A stretch of 64,000 nucleotides of DNA, taken from the NCBI GenBank assembly GCA_001600875.1, contig BCLD01000007.1:623290-687289 (forward strand), in the 5' to 3' direction. The notes beneath the pieces are model-generated. The model saw only the letters and a list, made by a program, of their open reading frames with translations. It searched no databases and had not been told where the DNA came from. The DNA is from Solicoccozyma terricola. Taxonomy: Eukaryota > Basidiomycota > Tremellomycetes > Filobasidiales > Piskurozymaceae. Position numbers and translations under genes: made by a program. Every line of letters begins with the position of its first letter. Position 1 is the first letter of the stretch. Shown here in pieces: positions 10,633 to 22,285 of the stretch.

Positions 10633-12902
10633 ATGGGGGGCTTCAAGGCTGTGGAAGATCGACCAACTCCAAAAGAGGTTTACAACTGGCGCATCTATAC
10701 CTCTGCTGTCCTGATCGGTGAGCAGCGTCAAACATCTTCCGCTTTCTCTTGATACTGAACATGTTGCGCCTGCCTCTCTCTCTCTCTCTGCAGCCTGGGG
10801 AGCGTTGACTTTTGGGTATGATTCCGCCTTTTTGGGCACGACAATCGCCCGGACGTCCTTCAAAAAGGCATTTGGCTTGACTGCAATGACACCTGCAGAG
10901 GTAGCAAGTACGTCTTCGAATATCACATCGACATTCCAAGCTGCAGCGTTCTTTGGATCTTTGTTCAGTTGGCTCAGTGAGTTAGCACACGGGCCAAGTC
11001 AATCGAAAGTTCCTCCCTCCCCCTAACGTGTTCACCAACCCCGGGTTCAGTCATGGAAACATGGGGTCGCAAAATCACCCTACAAATTTCAGCGCTCATC
11101 TTCAACGTCGGCGCAATAATAATGACCGTTGCCACCACTCAACTCAGTATGATCTACGCCGGTCGTGCACTCACAGGGATAGCAGTCGGAGGTATCACAG
11201 CCGTAGTACCATGTTACATCGCTGAACAGGCTCCAAACGCTATCAGAGGTCAACTCACTGGTTTCTTCGAGGTGGCATATCAAATTGGAGCCGTCATTGG
11301 GTTTTGGGTATGTCTGGTACTGTTAAGGGGCAGTCAGGATTCGCAACATTTGGCTGATATCGTTTTTTTTTTATGTTCGTCAATTCAGATCAACTATGGA
11401 GTCGGAGTGAATATCCCGGCTACTTCAAATTTAACCTGGCGTATACCAATGGCAGTTCAACTCATTCCAGGAGGAATTCTCGCTATCGGTACCATCTTCC
11501 TCAAGGAGAGTCCTCAGTACCTCATCAGGAAGAACAGACGTGAGGAAGGTATTCGAAACCTCTGCTACCTTCGACATCTGCCAGAGGATGCTGTTTGTGA
11601 GTGTTATGAAAATCAATTCTGCGATTGTTTGGGTTCGCAATTCCTCTTTCTTTCTCTTTCGTGCTTATCAGTTTCCTTGGAATCGCAGACATACAAGAAG
11701 AGCTGGAAATGATTGATACCCGTATTGCCGATGAACTCGCTGTCGCTGGTGAAGGTCGCGGCGTATGGGGTTACATCAAGGGGGCATTCAGGGAGCTGAT
11801 GTTGAAGGGTATCAGGAACCGAGTGTGAGTTAGGCTTTTTGGGTGGATGTCGTTTTGGTCGGCGGGTAGCTTAAAAGTCGAACATCTGGGTTTTCTATTC
11901 AGCGTTCTTGTCTTTATCATGTTCATGCTTCAAAACTTCTCTGGCGCCAATGCGATTGTGAGTTGAGCGGGTTGAACACACGTTTGCAAGGCTGATTGAC
12001 ATCACGCTGACGATTTCAACTTTGACGACGCCAAAAGAACTACTACAGTCCAACCCTGTTCAAATCGGTCGGTATCACCAATGTCAACCTGTACACTGGT
12101 ATCTACGGTCTCGTCAAAGGTCAGTCCGGTCCTTCTCCCATACCGGAACATGCACACCTCAGGAAGACTGACTTCTACCTTCCCCCCCAACCCCCCAACC
12201 CCCCCCTTCTTCTGCTACAGCCATCTCCAGCATCATATTCTACATCTTCTTCATCGATATGTGGGGTCGAAAACAGCCATGGATCGTCTCAGCCACTCTT
12301 TGTTCCTTTTGCTTGGTCTACATCGGCGTCTACGTCAAAATTGGTCATCCAGCAAGTCTCATTGCAGCAGGGAAAGCATTATCTCCAAGTACAGCAGCGG
12401 GTGGTCATGCTGCAACAGCCATGATCATGTTATACTCGATCTTCTGGGCGTTTGGTGGAAATGGACTTCCTTGGATCGTATCGGCAGAAATCTTCCCTTT
12501 GCGATTGAGGTCTTTGACTGGTAGTTATTCTTCGATGTGTCAATGGCTGGCTCAAGTGAGTGTTTTGGGAAGTTGACCGGGGGAACAGTTCCTGTGCAAT
12601 CCCTTTCTTTCTTACTGATGTTGGGTGTGTTATTCCACCAGTTCGTCATCACCAAATCCACCCCTTCCATCTTCCTCGCCATGGGTTGGGGAACGTGGAT
12701 CTTCTTTGCAGCATGCTGCGCAGTCACCGCCGTCTTCACTCTATTCTTCGTTCCAGAAACCAAGGGCCTTACGATGGCTCAGATCGATGAGAAATTCGGC
12801 TACTACCACGCAAAACATGCTATGGGAACTTCAAGTCCTCTTGATGATGCAAGTCACGAAGGGAAGGAACAGGATATGTACCACGAGAACAAGATTGTGT
12901 GA
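10633..12902 (+). CDS. MFS transporter, quinate-permease/sugar-porter type
   Basis: Start MGGFKAVEDRPTPKEVYNWR at 10633. The N-terminus, with RPTPK.VYNWR and GYDSAF.GTT, closely resembles fungal quinate permeases (qa-y/QutD). About nine exons join cleanly (for example CTGATCG at 10717 to CC at 10794). Sugar-porter signatures are present: METWGRK, YAGRALTGIAVGG, PCYIAEQAPNAIRG, KESPQYLIRK, YYSPTLFKSVG, WGRKQPWIVS, NGLPWIVSAEIFPLRLR and VPETKGLTMAQIDEKFG. Twelve membrane segments are expected at the plasma membrane. The protein ends NKIV with TGA at 12900-12902. The substrate may be quinate, a sugar acid or a hexose; the family does not settle it. It diverges from the Zn2Cys6 regulator. A C-rich tract near 12183-12212 lies just upstream of a 3' splice site. 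Confidence 0.93.
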
Positions 12903-13430
12903 GATTATTATTTGTTGTCTTGATTGGGTTCCGGGGGTTCCGGGGGATGGATTGCTGTGAACTATCGTCAAATGCGTCTGTCTTGTAAAGTAGACAACGA
13001 GTGTATAATGGCGAGATGTAACATGGCCATGGACTGTTTGATCCTGCAATTGAAGCGTGGGCCAGTGCCACTGCTGTGCAATGAACGCCAAGCTGTACGA
13101 AAAAGAGTGGCACAGCCGACCTTCCGGTAGTAGTGAAAGCAGGGTCACTAAAAGTAGAACCCTAAAAGTAATTTCAAGGCAAGTGGAAGTAAACCCGGGA
13201 GGCGGTACTGCGCCGACGCTATGCTGGACGCGACAGAAGGCAGCGTAGGCTCAAATTGTTCACCTCTTCGTATATAAAATCATACACACTCACCACATAC
13301 CCCAGCAGAGCATCGATTGCAAACACACTCCTTTGATCATCATCGTCTTGCGACCTGGACAGGTTGCGATCATAACAGCGAAAGCACAATTCGCGCACTT
13401 TCACACTCCGCACTTTCAAAAAATAACAAC
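12903..13430. promoter_or_regulatory. Intergenic region and alpha-amylase promoter
   Basis: 528 bp without a gene. A TATA-like tatataaaat at 13271-13280 lies about 150 bp before the amylase ATG and is the best core-promoter candidate. The first half is presumably the transporter 3' UTR. Confidence 0.45.
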
Positions 13431-15603
13431 ATGCTTTCCATTTCCACCCTCCTACCCCTACTCGTCGCCAGTACCACCCTCGTCGCAGCATTCGACGTCT
13501 CATCCTCTCGCAATCACTCGGTCTACCAAGTAGTCACCGATCGATTCGCACTCGCAGATGGGTCGTCTCCATCCTGTTCCCCTGCAGCTCGCGAATACTG
13601 CGGTGGTTCTTGGAAGGGAATCCAAAACAAATTGAGCTACATACAAGGGATGGGATTTGATACGGTGTGGATCAGTCCCGTCGTACAGAACATTGGTGGA
13701 ACGACGGGGGAAGGACAAGCTTACCACGGTCAGTAATATGAGAATAACGGCCTTGGTTGGGCTCTGCTGAAAGTTTGGAGATCTGGACCGTTTTCGCAGG
13801 ATACTGGTCATTAGATATCACTCAGCTCAATTCCAACTTTGGTACCGAACAAGATCTCAAGGATTTGGCTAGTGCTCTTCATTCCCGCGGCATGTACTTG
13901 ATGGTCGACATCGTGAGGGGTTCTACCGTTCTACAGCGCATTTTCCGGACTGAATGCTAAATCTCCCCNCCCCCCCCCCCCCCCCCGCCCGCAGGTCGTC
14001 AATCATGTAGCCGCTACTTCCTCGTCCAATTTCCAAGCCAGCTCAGCATATGGTCCATTCAATTCGACATCTGAATCATTCCATCCCTTTTGCTGGATCA
14101 CCGATTACAGCAATCAAACGAGCGTAGAACAATGTGAGTGTTTATCTGTCGCTCGGATCATGCAATTACATCTCACTAACTTGATATTCCCACTCAATAT
14201 TATAGGTTGGCTAGGAGATAGCGATGTCGCACTACCTGACCTCAACACCGAATCACCCTATGTTATAGCTGAATTCAAATCTTGGCTCTCCAACCTCGTT
14301 TCCACATACTCCATCGATGCGCTACGTGTGGATACCGTCAAACACATCCGACAAGATTTCTGGCCGGGTCTGTTGTCTGCCGGTGGCGTGTTCGCAGTGG
14401 GTGAAGTTCTGGATGGAGGTGAGTTGTGTAACGTGAAGAAAATGATCGGTCGGAATTGGAAACTGATTGGTCTTTTTGTGACGTGTAGACGCTTCGTATG
14501 TTGGGAAATATCAAAACAACTCGATCGATAGTACTTTCAATTACCCGGTCTACTACCCACTCGTGTGAGTGTCGATCGCTCTGATATCGCCAATCCTTGA
14601 TATCCGGCTGATGAGTTCTTTCTTGGGGTTCTCAGACGAGCATTCAACGGTACTTCCGGGAATTTATCCAGCCTTGCCAGTGCGATCTCATTGAACAAGC
14701 AAACGTTCAAAGATACGACTGTGCTGGGTAACTTTATCGAGTGAGTAGTTAGAACGGTCGATGTGCCCCTGTGTTCGTGTTCTGATTGAGACCGCGGCAA
14801 ACGTAGTAACCACGACAACCCTCGATTCGAAAACTACACTTCCGACGCATCGGTGAGACCATCCTTGTCGGACCCCCTCTACGAATGAAACGCCACTGAC
14901 TATTCCTGGGATACACTATCCAAAGCTCATTAAAAATGCCGCAGCTTTCCCATTCGTTACCGATGGTATCCCATACGTTTACTATGGGCAGGAGCAGGGA
15001 TTCACCGGTGGAAACGACCCAGAAAACCGAGAGGTGAGACGGTCTTACCATGCGTAATTGGCTGGATCTCCCTACTGATTGAACGTTTGGCTGGACCGAC
15101 CATCACAGCCACTATGGACCTCTGGTTATTCCAACACTACGTCGATGTACTCGTTCATCACCAAATTGAATGGTATTCGATCCGCCGCTGGAAACGCCTC
15201 ATCTACTTTCCACACCAACCAAGCCAACGTTCTCACCTCAACATCCACCGAGATCGTCATCTCAAAGGCGCCACTTCTCTCTATCCTCTCGAACCGAGGT
15301 GCAAGCTCGGGCAACAACACTATCACGGTTAACAGTGCCGGATTTGGAAACTCGGCAAGCCTCGTCGAGCTTGTCTCATGCACGTCAGCGACGACCGATG
15401 GAAGTGGAAACCTGCAGACCACAGTGTCCAACGGAGCTCCTCTGATATTCATCCCGACGGCGAATGTTGGTAGCTTGTGCCCGAACTTGGCAACAACCCC
15501 ATCGGGCAGCGGTGGGAAGAGCGGAGCGAACACCGTCGTCAAATCCGCTGGGTCGACGGTGGTGGGTGCTGTTGCGTTGGCGTTGATTGCGACTCTAGTC
15601 TGA
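13431..15603 (+). CDS. GPI-anchored GH13 alpha-amylase
   Basis: Start at 13431 gives a signal peptide, [20 protein letters not shown]. Eight or so introns separate recognisable GH13 blocks: [34 protein letters not shown] (region I), [11 protein letters not shown] (region II, nucleophile Asp), FAVGEVLDG (region III, acid/base Glu), NFIENHDNPR (region IV, transition-state Asp) and [13 protein letters not shown]. All catalytic residues are intact. After the C-terminal beta domain there is a Ser/Gly-rich linker and a hydrophobic tail, [16 protein letters not shown], typical of a GPI-attachment signal. The enzyme is therefore predicted to be secreted and held at the membrane or wall. Substrate is starch or glycogen, or wall alpha-glucan precursors as proposed for some fungal GPI amylases. 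One intron contains a C tract with an unresolved base (13968-13987). Confidence 0.95.
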
Positions 15604-15809
15604 TCAGATCGATCTGGAGGATGAAAACGTGAAAAAGTAGAAATGCTGCTATGGACATTATTACAATTAGATTGTTTGCTACTGGTGGCGGGATTAATAT
15701 GCTGGCGCGTGGCTTTTTGAAAAAAGTTGCATAAGCCAAGCCAAAGAGTATTTCACAGATCTACATCTACATCTACATCCACATTCACATCTCCACAATC
15801 ACCGCTACC

Positions 15810-17200
15810 ATGTCATCAGACGACGCACGAGTCTCCCTACCCAAACGCTCCAATCGTCCCATCGACGCAGCACCCGTATGGTCCCTCAACCAACCAGACA
15901 CCCGCGGAAGCTCCCCTACACCATCCATCCGCACCCGACAACTGAATCATCTCCTCCAGGATGAGCTGCCACTGGCTAGCAAGTGTGCTGCAAGGGGTGG
16001 AACATGCTGTCGAGACTTGAAAGGCGAGGACGAAAGGACGTTGATTGATCCGGATATCGTAAGGGATATAGTTATTGGCTTGTCAGGTAGGTCCCGTCCC
16101 GGCTATGAGATTGGCCCAAACTCGCTGCTGATTGATCAGCACCCTGTGTCGCCTTTCAGATGGGTTGACAGTCCCGTACGTGCGACGTTCAGTGTTGTTT
16201 GGTGGTGTATTTTTTCTGACATCCCTCGGCCATTCAGATTCGCGCTCACCGCTGGTTTGTCAAGCATTGGAAGCTCTCGACTTGTCGTCCTCGGTGGTCT
16301 AGCAGAGGTAAAATTCTTGTTCGGCGGCAGATCCAACTATCAGTACTAATCCTTTGTTTATAATTCCATCCACTAGCTCATCGCTGGCTCCATCTCAATG
16401 GGTCTCGGTGGATTCCTCGCCTCCAAAGCCGAACTCGACCACTACCACTACCTGCTCAAACAAACACACGCTCGAGTAGAACGTTCTTGCGCTGGCGAGA
16501 TGGAACGGGAAGTTCACAGCATTCTTGGGCCAATAGGAGTGCATGAGAACCTATCGAGGTTGCTTGCAGAAAACTTGCGGACTGCCGAGAGTGGCGGTGA
16601 GGACGAGGGTGTGGAAGGGATCGAGCGGGTTGAACGGGTCGGTAGCGAGGAAACGTCATCTAGCGCGACAGCGAATCACAAGGCAGTGAAGCAGGGCTGG
16701 TTTGCTGGTCTCACTGGGAATAGCAAGTCTGTGGAGGAAGAAGAAGGGACAAAGTTGAAGTGGACAGACTCAGTCGGGCTTACTGCTTTCCTGCTCAAGT
16801 TTGGCGAAGGTCTCGGTGAGTGCTTCCCGCGCCCCCCCCCCCCCCGGGAGGCTGTCGCCATCTCACATGCTGATTTTATCCTCGTATCGCATTCGCAGAG
16901 GAAGTTCCAATCTCCCGTCTGTGGATCTCTGCTCTGACTATCGGCCTCTCCTACTTTATCGGCGGACTAATCCCCTTACTGCCATATATCTTTGTCAAAT
17001 CAGCAACCACCGGTCTCCTCATCTCTACAATCGTTACCGCCATCATTCTCGTCATCTTCGGTGTCTTCAAAACTCATTTCACCGGCGCGAGTGGAGGTTT
17101 GTGGGGTTATGCATGGGGAGCGACAAGCACGATGGCTGTCGGACTGTTGGCTGCTGGAGCGGCGTTTGCCATCGTTAGGATTTTGGAGGTGCACGAGTAG
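15810..17200 (+). CDS. CCC1: CCC1/VIT1-family vacuolar iron/manganese transporter
   Basis: Start MSSDDARVSLPKRSN. Exons join to give DGLTVPFALTAGLSSIGSSRLVVLGGLAELIAGSISMGLGGFL, the hallmark first part of the VIT1/CCC1 fold. A cytoplasmic Glu-rich helical segment follows with EVHSILGPIGV, which corresponds to the metal-binding domain, and then three further membrane segments (ALTIGLSYFIGGLIPLLPYI, TGLLISTIVTAIILVIFGVF, TMAVGLLAAGAAFAIVRIL). TAG stop at 17198-17200. The family moves Fe2+ or Mn2+ into the vacuole for storage. An N-terminal extension contains KCAARGGTCC, a Cys-rich stretch of unknown role. A 14-C tract sits in the last intron (16832-16845). Confidence 0.93.
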
Positions 17201-17286
17201 GTAGGGCTTCGACAATGTATAGCACATATCATACAACTTTGGATGTAACACAGGAGATAGACTACAAACAATGCATTATTATTAGC

Positions 17287-18620
17287 TCAAGGAGAACCGA
17301 GAACCGAGAAAATCTTTTCCCAGGCCGATTTGGACTCGGGGAGGATCGATATGAGCGGATATACGTGGAGGAGTTCAGGTTCCTATGCGGCAAGGTTGCC
17401 CTCAGGACTTGGTCATGCGTGGGGAGTCGCAATAATATTCTCAGACTCACCACCGTCAGATGTGCATCCACAGCAACCCCTAACGCAAGTAATCGATCAT
17501 GCAATGCAATATTCTGAGGGTAGAGGGTATCCCTCGTTCCTATGAATTGCAGGATTTTGAGTCCAGGATACGACTTGAGCACGTCGACGCCATTAACAGG
17601 TGACAAGGACGGACTCGAGAGGGGCAACGAGGTTGGACAAGTCTTGCTTGCATCTGGAACACCAAAGTCGAAATCAGGTATGGATGATGGGCCATAGCAC
17701 CATACTTTGCTGCAAACTCGCAGTGAGCCGACATTGAGCCATGGGTCCTGCGAACAGCCTGGTTAGTATTTCAATCCTATCAGGTTATAATACGGGGACT
17801 CACTGTCGTGCAGGCCTTCTCGGTGTCCTCGTCGAACATCTCACAATCTACTAGCGGACTGATCATCACCAGGGCATATAGCTTTTCCCTGGCTGCTTTA
17901 ATCGAATCTCTCTTCAACCCCTTGACCTCCTTCAACTCGGGGATACCTTTACCCAACGCCAACTCTGTCAATGCCAGTGCCAACCTGAGGACAATCCATC
18001 CACCTGCTGAATCTCCCATTAGTACAATACGCTTGCCTGCATATCGCTTGTCTTGAGACACCTGGACGACGAGATCGATGGCGGCGGCAATGCATTGCGT
18101 GCCTGTTGCCAAAGGGGCAAGGGTATACATGGGCAAGACGACGGGAAATCCTGCATGGACGACTTGCTGGCATGCTGCCCAGTGATGGGATGTGTTCTGG
18201 TGGTGATTCAAGTTTCAATGCCGGTCTGTTGAGACCGCGGGGGTGACAGTCACTTACAGGAGCAACAAATGCGCCCCCATGCCAGTAGATCACTACTGTA
18301 TTCTGGGCTTCCAGGTTTGGAATCATATGAAATAATTGCCATTGTTGCAGGTCTTCCGTGCTGCCCCCTTCGAATTGCTCTTCTGTCACCGCCAACATGT
18401 CATCTGAGGCAACGCTCGAGGGAACATCCGCCGGAGCGTTCCTCGACTTCCACTCATCGCGCAGCCTTGCCATCAGCGCGGTTTTGGATGCCCATCTTGT
18501 GCGGTAGAAGTAAACCTTGGCAAAGGCGGAGAACGCATACGCCTGCAAGGATGGCATGGCGATATGCGATGTGTACTGAGCTGGAGCATCGAATGTATAT
18601 GTCTGGCACCAAGTATGCAT
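17287..18620 (-). CDS. Alpha/beta-hydrolase fold esterase (HSL-like)
   Basis: Spliced product contains VIYWHGGAFVAP (oxyanion HGG motif), VLPMYTLAP, the nucleophile elbow GDSAGGW, QFIGTRDTLYPQN with the acid Asp, and VEPELLHVYPL with the His. The catalytic triad is therefore complete. The C-terminus IFSVLGSP is reached through an intron at about 17382-17447. Start is either MHTW at 18618-18620 or MPSLQAYAFSAF at 18557; the second begins closer to the family pattern. The hydrophobic N-terminus may be a membrane anchor or simply part of the cap. Relatives act on carboxylic esters of small acyl or steroid alcohols; the substrate is unknown. It converges on CCC1 with 86 bp between stops and lies in tandem with the IAH1-like gene. 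Confidence 0.88.
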
Positions 18621-18695
18621 CTACCGCCGGCTATCAAAATTCGGCTAACAACAACAAACGCCACACTTGTGTATGGACGTTGCGTCTCTAGATCT

Positions 18696-19850
18696 CTAGA
18701 TCCCATCGCCCTTGGCTAACAACGCATCCCTCAGCATTCTGTCTCGCCTGGACATCATAGTTCCAAAGCCTGTCTCAGGATCCTCCCCTGATATTCCTTG
18801 CTTCTTGAACACCTCGCTCAAACCAGCAATTCCCTCCTTGTCGTCTCCGTAAAAGAAGAAGTTGCGGAATGCCTGAGGGAGGGCTGGTGGGCTAAGGTGG
18901 GGTAATTCCTTGTCGATGAGGACTCGCAGAGCATAAGAGATGGCCTGGAATGATATACTGTCGTCGTCAATGACCGGAAAACCATCACAATCATCAGTTG
19001 CCGGCCAACTTACAGCATAGCCCATCGGAGAAAAGTGAAGACCTTCCGTGAACAACTCGTCCATGCTGCAGGATCCCAGCTTCACCTTACTCTCAAACAG
19101 CGCATGACAATCCACAACAGACGACTTGGTGGCTTTCGCCACTTCCATCACAGCGTCTGCATAGTCGCGTTGTAGAGCAGAGGTGCGATGACAATCATCC
19201 GTTGGCACACCCATAGTTTGCAGGAACTTCAGGAATGTGACAGGAACGCAGGTTGCAGGAGTCAAGAGGACGACGTCCGAATGGTGTCGAGTCTTGAAAT
19301 GGTCGACGATCTTTGTGAGGTTTGAACCAAATTCTCCTAGCGGTACCTAGTGGACAACGTATGATCAAGGACAGACCGCGGCATGAATCTCACTACACTT
19401 ACAGCTAAGTTACCCTCCGAAGAACTGTGAGGAGGCAGGCGCAATCAGCTGTTGAGAGCCTGTTGTCAACTTTTCCGTTCAGCCCTACCTATCATTAGTT
19501 CCCAAATGAATGACCACCAGCGGGATGGGTCCGGTCTCTGGTGTCCTGTAAAAGTCCTCTCCCAGCTTTCGCAGGACAAATCGGGTGTTGCTGAAATCGA
19601 GTCCATCAGCGGATGGTCAGAAGCAAAGTCCAGAAATTTCCTCACTATCCACCATATCCTCTGTTCAGGACATCGCACTTGGCGGCGTACTGGAAACAGA
19701 GGTCGCGATCAGACATTTCGATCACTTCGTGCCAGTGCCGTAGCCTCCACCCACGTCAGCTACCAAAGCTGCCCCGTAACCGTGGTCTCCAAAGGCCATC
19801 TCGGTCAGCGAATCGCCCACAAGCAGGATAGTAGGGTATGAGTTGATCAT
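18696..19850 (-). CDS. IAH1: SGNH/GDSL esterase, isoamyl acetate esterase (IAH1) family
   Basis: Start MINSYPTILLVGDSLTE carries block I (GDSL). Joining exons gives RGYGGYNTR (block II glycine) and HLGTND (block III), then TPATCVP and EGLHFSPMGY, the block V His. This order and spacing match the Iah1 isoamyl-acetate-hydrolysing esterase group. Four or more introns are required; the one inside RGYGGY restores Tyr across the junction. TAG stop at 18696-18698. No signal peptide is seen, so the enzyme is probably cytosolic. In yeast it hydrolyses acetate esters; here that is by family only. The C-terminal tail after the His block is somewhat longer than in yeast. Confidence 0.9.
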
Positions 19851-20001
19851 GACTGATATGCTATAGCGATGAGAATGTAGCGATACAGGCGGAAACAACA
19901 TCTAGGTCGATAAATATGGGAACAAACAAGGTAGTCACCTCTGGCGCCTGCGCCACCGTCACCCGGACTAATATCGGACCCCAGGTGGGGCATCCGTCCA
20001 C

Positions 20002-22120
20002 TTAGTCGACGTGTAACCCTCTTGCATGATCTTCCTTCACTTTCCACTTGACAAGGTCAAGAGCGGCCTTGGCATCAGCTGTCGAGTCATGTCCTTCGTC
20101 CAGTATAGCACTCTGAATGAATACGCCCAGTTTCTCGCTCGTCCTGTGGTCCGAGGCGAAGTCATCAGCGAACCGATCGGTATCGATAACATACCACTCA
20201 CAGATCTTTCAATGAACGGCGGTAAGGCGGACCTTTGTGGTGGGGAAACACGACAGCCGTATCTACCACGGTGGAGTGAACGATCCGCATTGCGCGGAGA
20301 TCGTTCTCGAGACTGAACGTGGAGATGGTCAGTCAGAAGCCGCCGCTTCGTGTGAGGTGGACACGTTTGGACACGTCCACTTACCCATGACCGATGATGA
20401 CCGTCTCGGCCCCGAGGAATGCGCACAAAGCTCTTCGAGCACCGCGTATGTCCAAGGCGGCTCCTTGTATATCCTCCGTAGTTAGACCTGAGAATTTGGT
20501 GTTTAGATCGCTGAGGCGTCGGGGTATGTTTAGACCTTCTGATGACGAGTTGGGACCTAGGCGCCCCGCGCCCAACTTACAGCACTGTATGCTCCTGTCG
20601 AACGAACTCGTCCAAGATCTTGCGACCATCTTCTGCTAGCACCGTCACCCGTGCAAGCGACAAGCCAGCCGTGGTGTCTACGAGACCAAATATCAGCCTC
20701 CTGAATCCTCTTTCCTCGTGTCCCTGCAAAACACTGACAAATCATCTCGCAATCCATCGCCACAACATCCTGCGGCTTCTGCTCCATCCCGGCCTCCTGC
20801 CTCACATCTGCAACCAGCTTGAACTCGACTCTCTTATGCAGCAACTTATCTCCCTCATCTATATCTTCTCTTGTCGACTCTAAACCTCTCCCATCGCCAT
20901 CCTTGAAGACATGTAAGCCGTCCGTACACCCTTCACTTCCTCTCGGCTCTCGGCAACAGCTGTAGACCCAAATCTTGCGACCTTCCTGCCGTATAGGCAT
21001 CAGTCTACCCCAATGATAAATACACTCTCCACGCTCTCGTTGTATCGCCATCGCGGCGTAGTCCATCGTGTCGGAGACGGTGAATTCAACGCGGCATCGG
21101 TCGCAGGTCTTGACTTGTCCGAGAGCGTCGGGTTCTATGCCGCCTGGTTCATGTGGAACCGCTGTCATGTATCCCCATTTAACCAGGTCGTCTGCCTCCA
21201 GAAGATAAGGATCTAGCCTTGTTTTTGTTAATCGACTGGCCTTCCGTGTTTCCATCGCCGCCACCTTCTTTGCGCTAGCTGAGACGGTACCGACATATGG
21301 CGAATTTATCGAGTCAGGCTGGAGGCGAGCACGTATACTGATAAGCGCCGATTGAATGTTGGAATGGTAAGTGGCTTTGTTGGTTGCGGCTGCTATGTCG
21401 GACTCTTGCTGAGTTGCATGTTCCGTGGGAAGCGTTGGATGCAAAGGTATAATGTTGGTGTACTGAGGTGCGGTGCAGATGTATCAGAGTGGATTCAAGA
21501 TCAATTCAAAAGACGAGATAGCAGTCACCAGACGACAAAATTCCTCGAATAGCCGTTGCACTGCAAGGAGACCTGGTGAGAACAAGTCACACCGCCATCG
21601 GATATTGACATACAAGCTTTTTTGCGATCCATGATTGGCTGCTTGGAAAGTCGAGTGTTTACGATGAGCATCGGGGGTTTGCATTCCTTGGAAACAGATA
21701 TCGGTGGAGCAACAACCTAGTGGAGGGAAACTACGGTCGATAAATGAAACCCTTTCAACAGAACATGCTGTCGATACTCACCTTTGAGCTTGACGCAACT
21801 GCATTGCCAGATGTAGGTCCCACGGCCGAGGATGTTGACGCCAGTGTTGCCGCTTTCAAACGACCTCCAGAGCTAAGTACGCCATGAGCATTCACCTTCT
21901 TTGCCTCTGGCCTCTTGTCCGTTTCCTCGGCCTTTCTTTTCACTCCATCGACTAATTTGGGCTCGGTCGTGACTTTGACTTTGTCGACTTTTAATATTGA
22001 CCGCTTTTCGGATGCTCTGGTTGCTAGGACCGCTGGATCGTGGGAGAAGAGACATGGTGATCTTGAACATGTGAGGTCCGGACATGGAATCTGAGAGAAC
22101 AACTTGAGCGTGGAGAACAT
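20002..22120 (-). CDS. REX3: REX3 RNA exonuclease (DEDDh)
   Basis: The N-terminus [18 protein letters not shown] followed by SPCLFSHD is the CCCH-like zinc motif of Rex3. After a Ser/Ala-rich linker, splicing gives [20 protein letters not shown] and [17 protein letters not shown]. Next come [11 protein letters not shown], a CxxC...YHWG...CC zinc cluster and DGLHVFKDG, the Rex3 middle domain. The exonuclease core has VAMDCEM (Exo I, D and E), [14 protein letters not shown] (Exo II) and [13 protein letters not shown] (Exo III, His and Asp). All DEDDh residues are present. The protein ends HARGLHVD with TAA at 20002-20004. Rex3 trims the 3' end of RNase MRP RNA and acts redundantly on other RNAs in yeast. 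A longer in-frame start at 22231 exists but is less family-like. Confidence 0.92.
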
Positions 22121-22285
22121 GATTTTGTCTGTGGGATTGTATTTTGGAAGTAGAATAAAACTGTTGTCGGAATGACCACAACTCCATGCCGCGTCATCTC
22201 TAGTCAGCAAGTTCAACACCGGACATGGCATGCAAATCTCTACAACATGGGATAAAATACAAAAGAGAATATAATGCAGTGTCCG

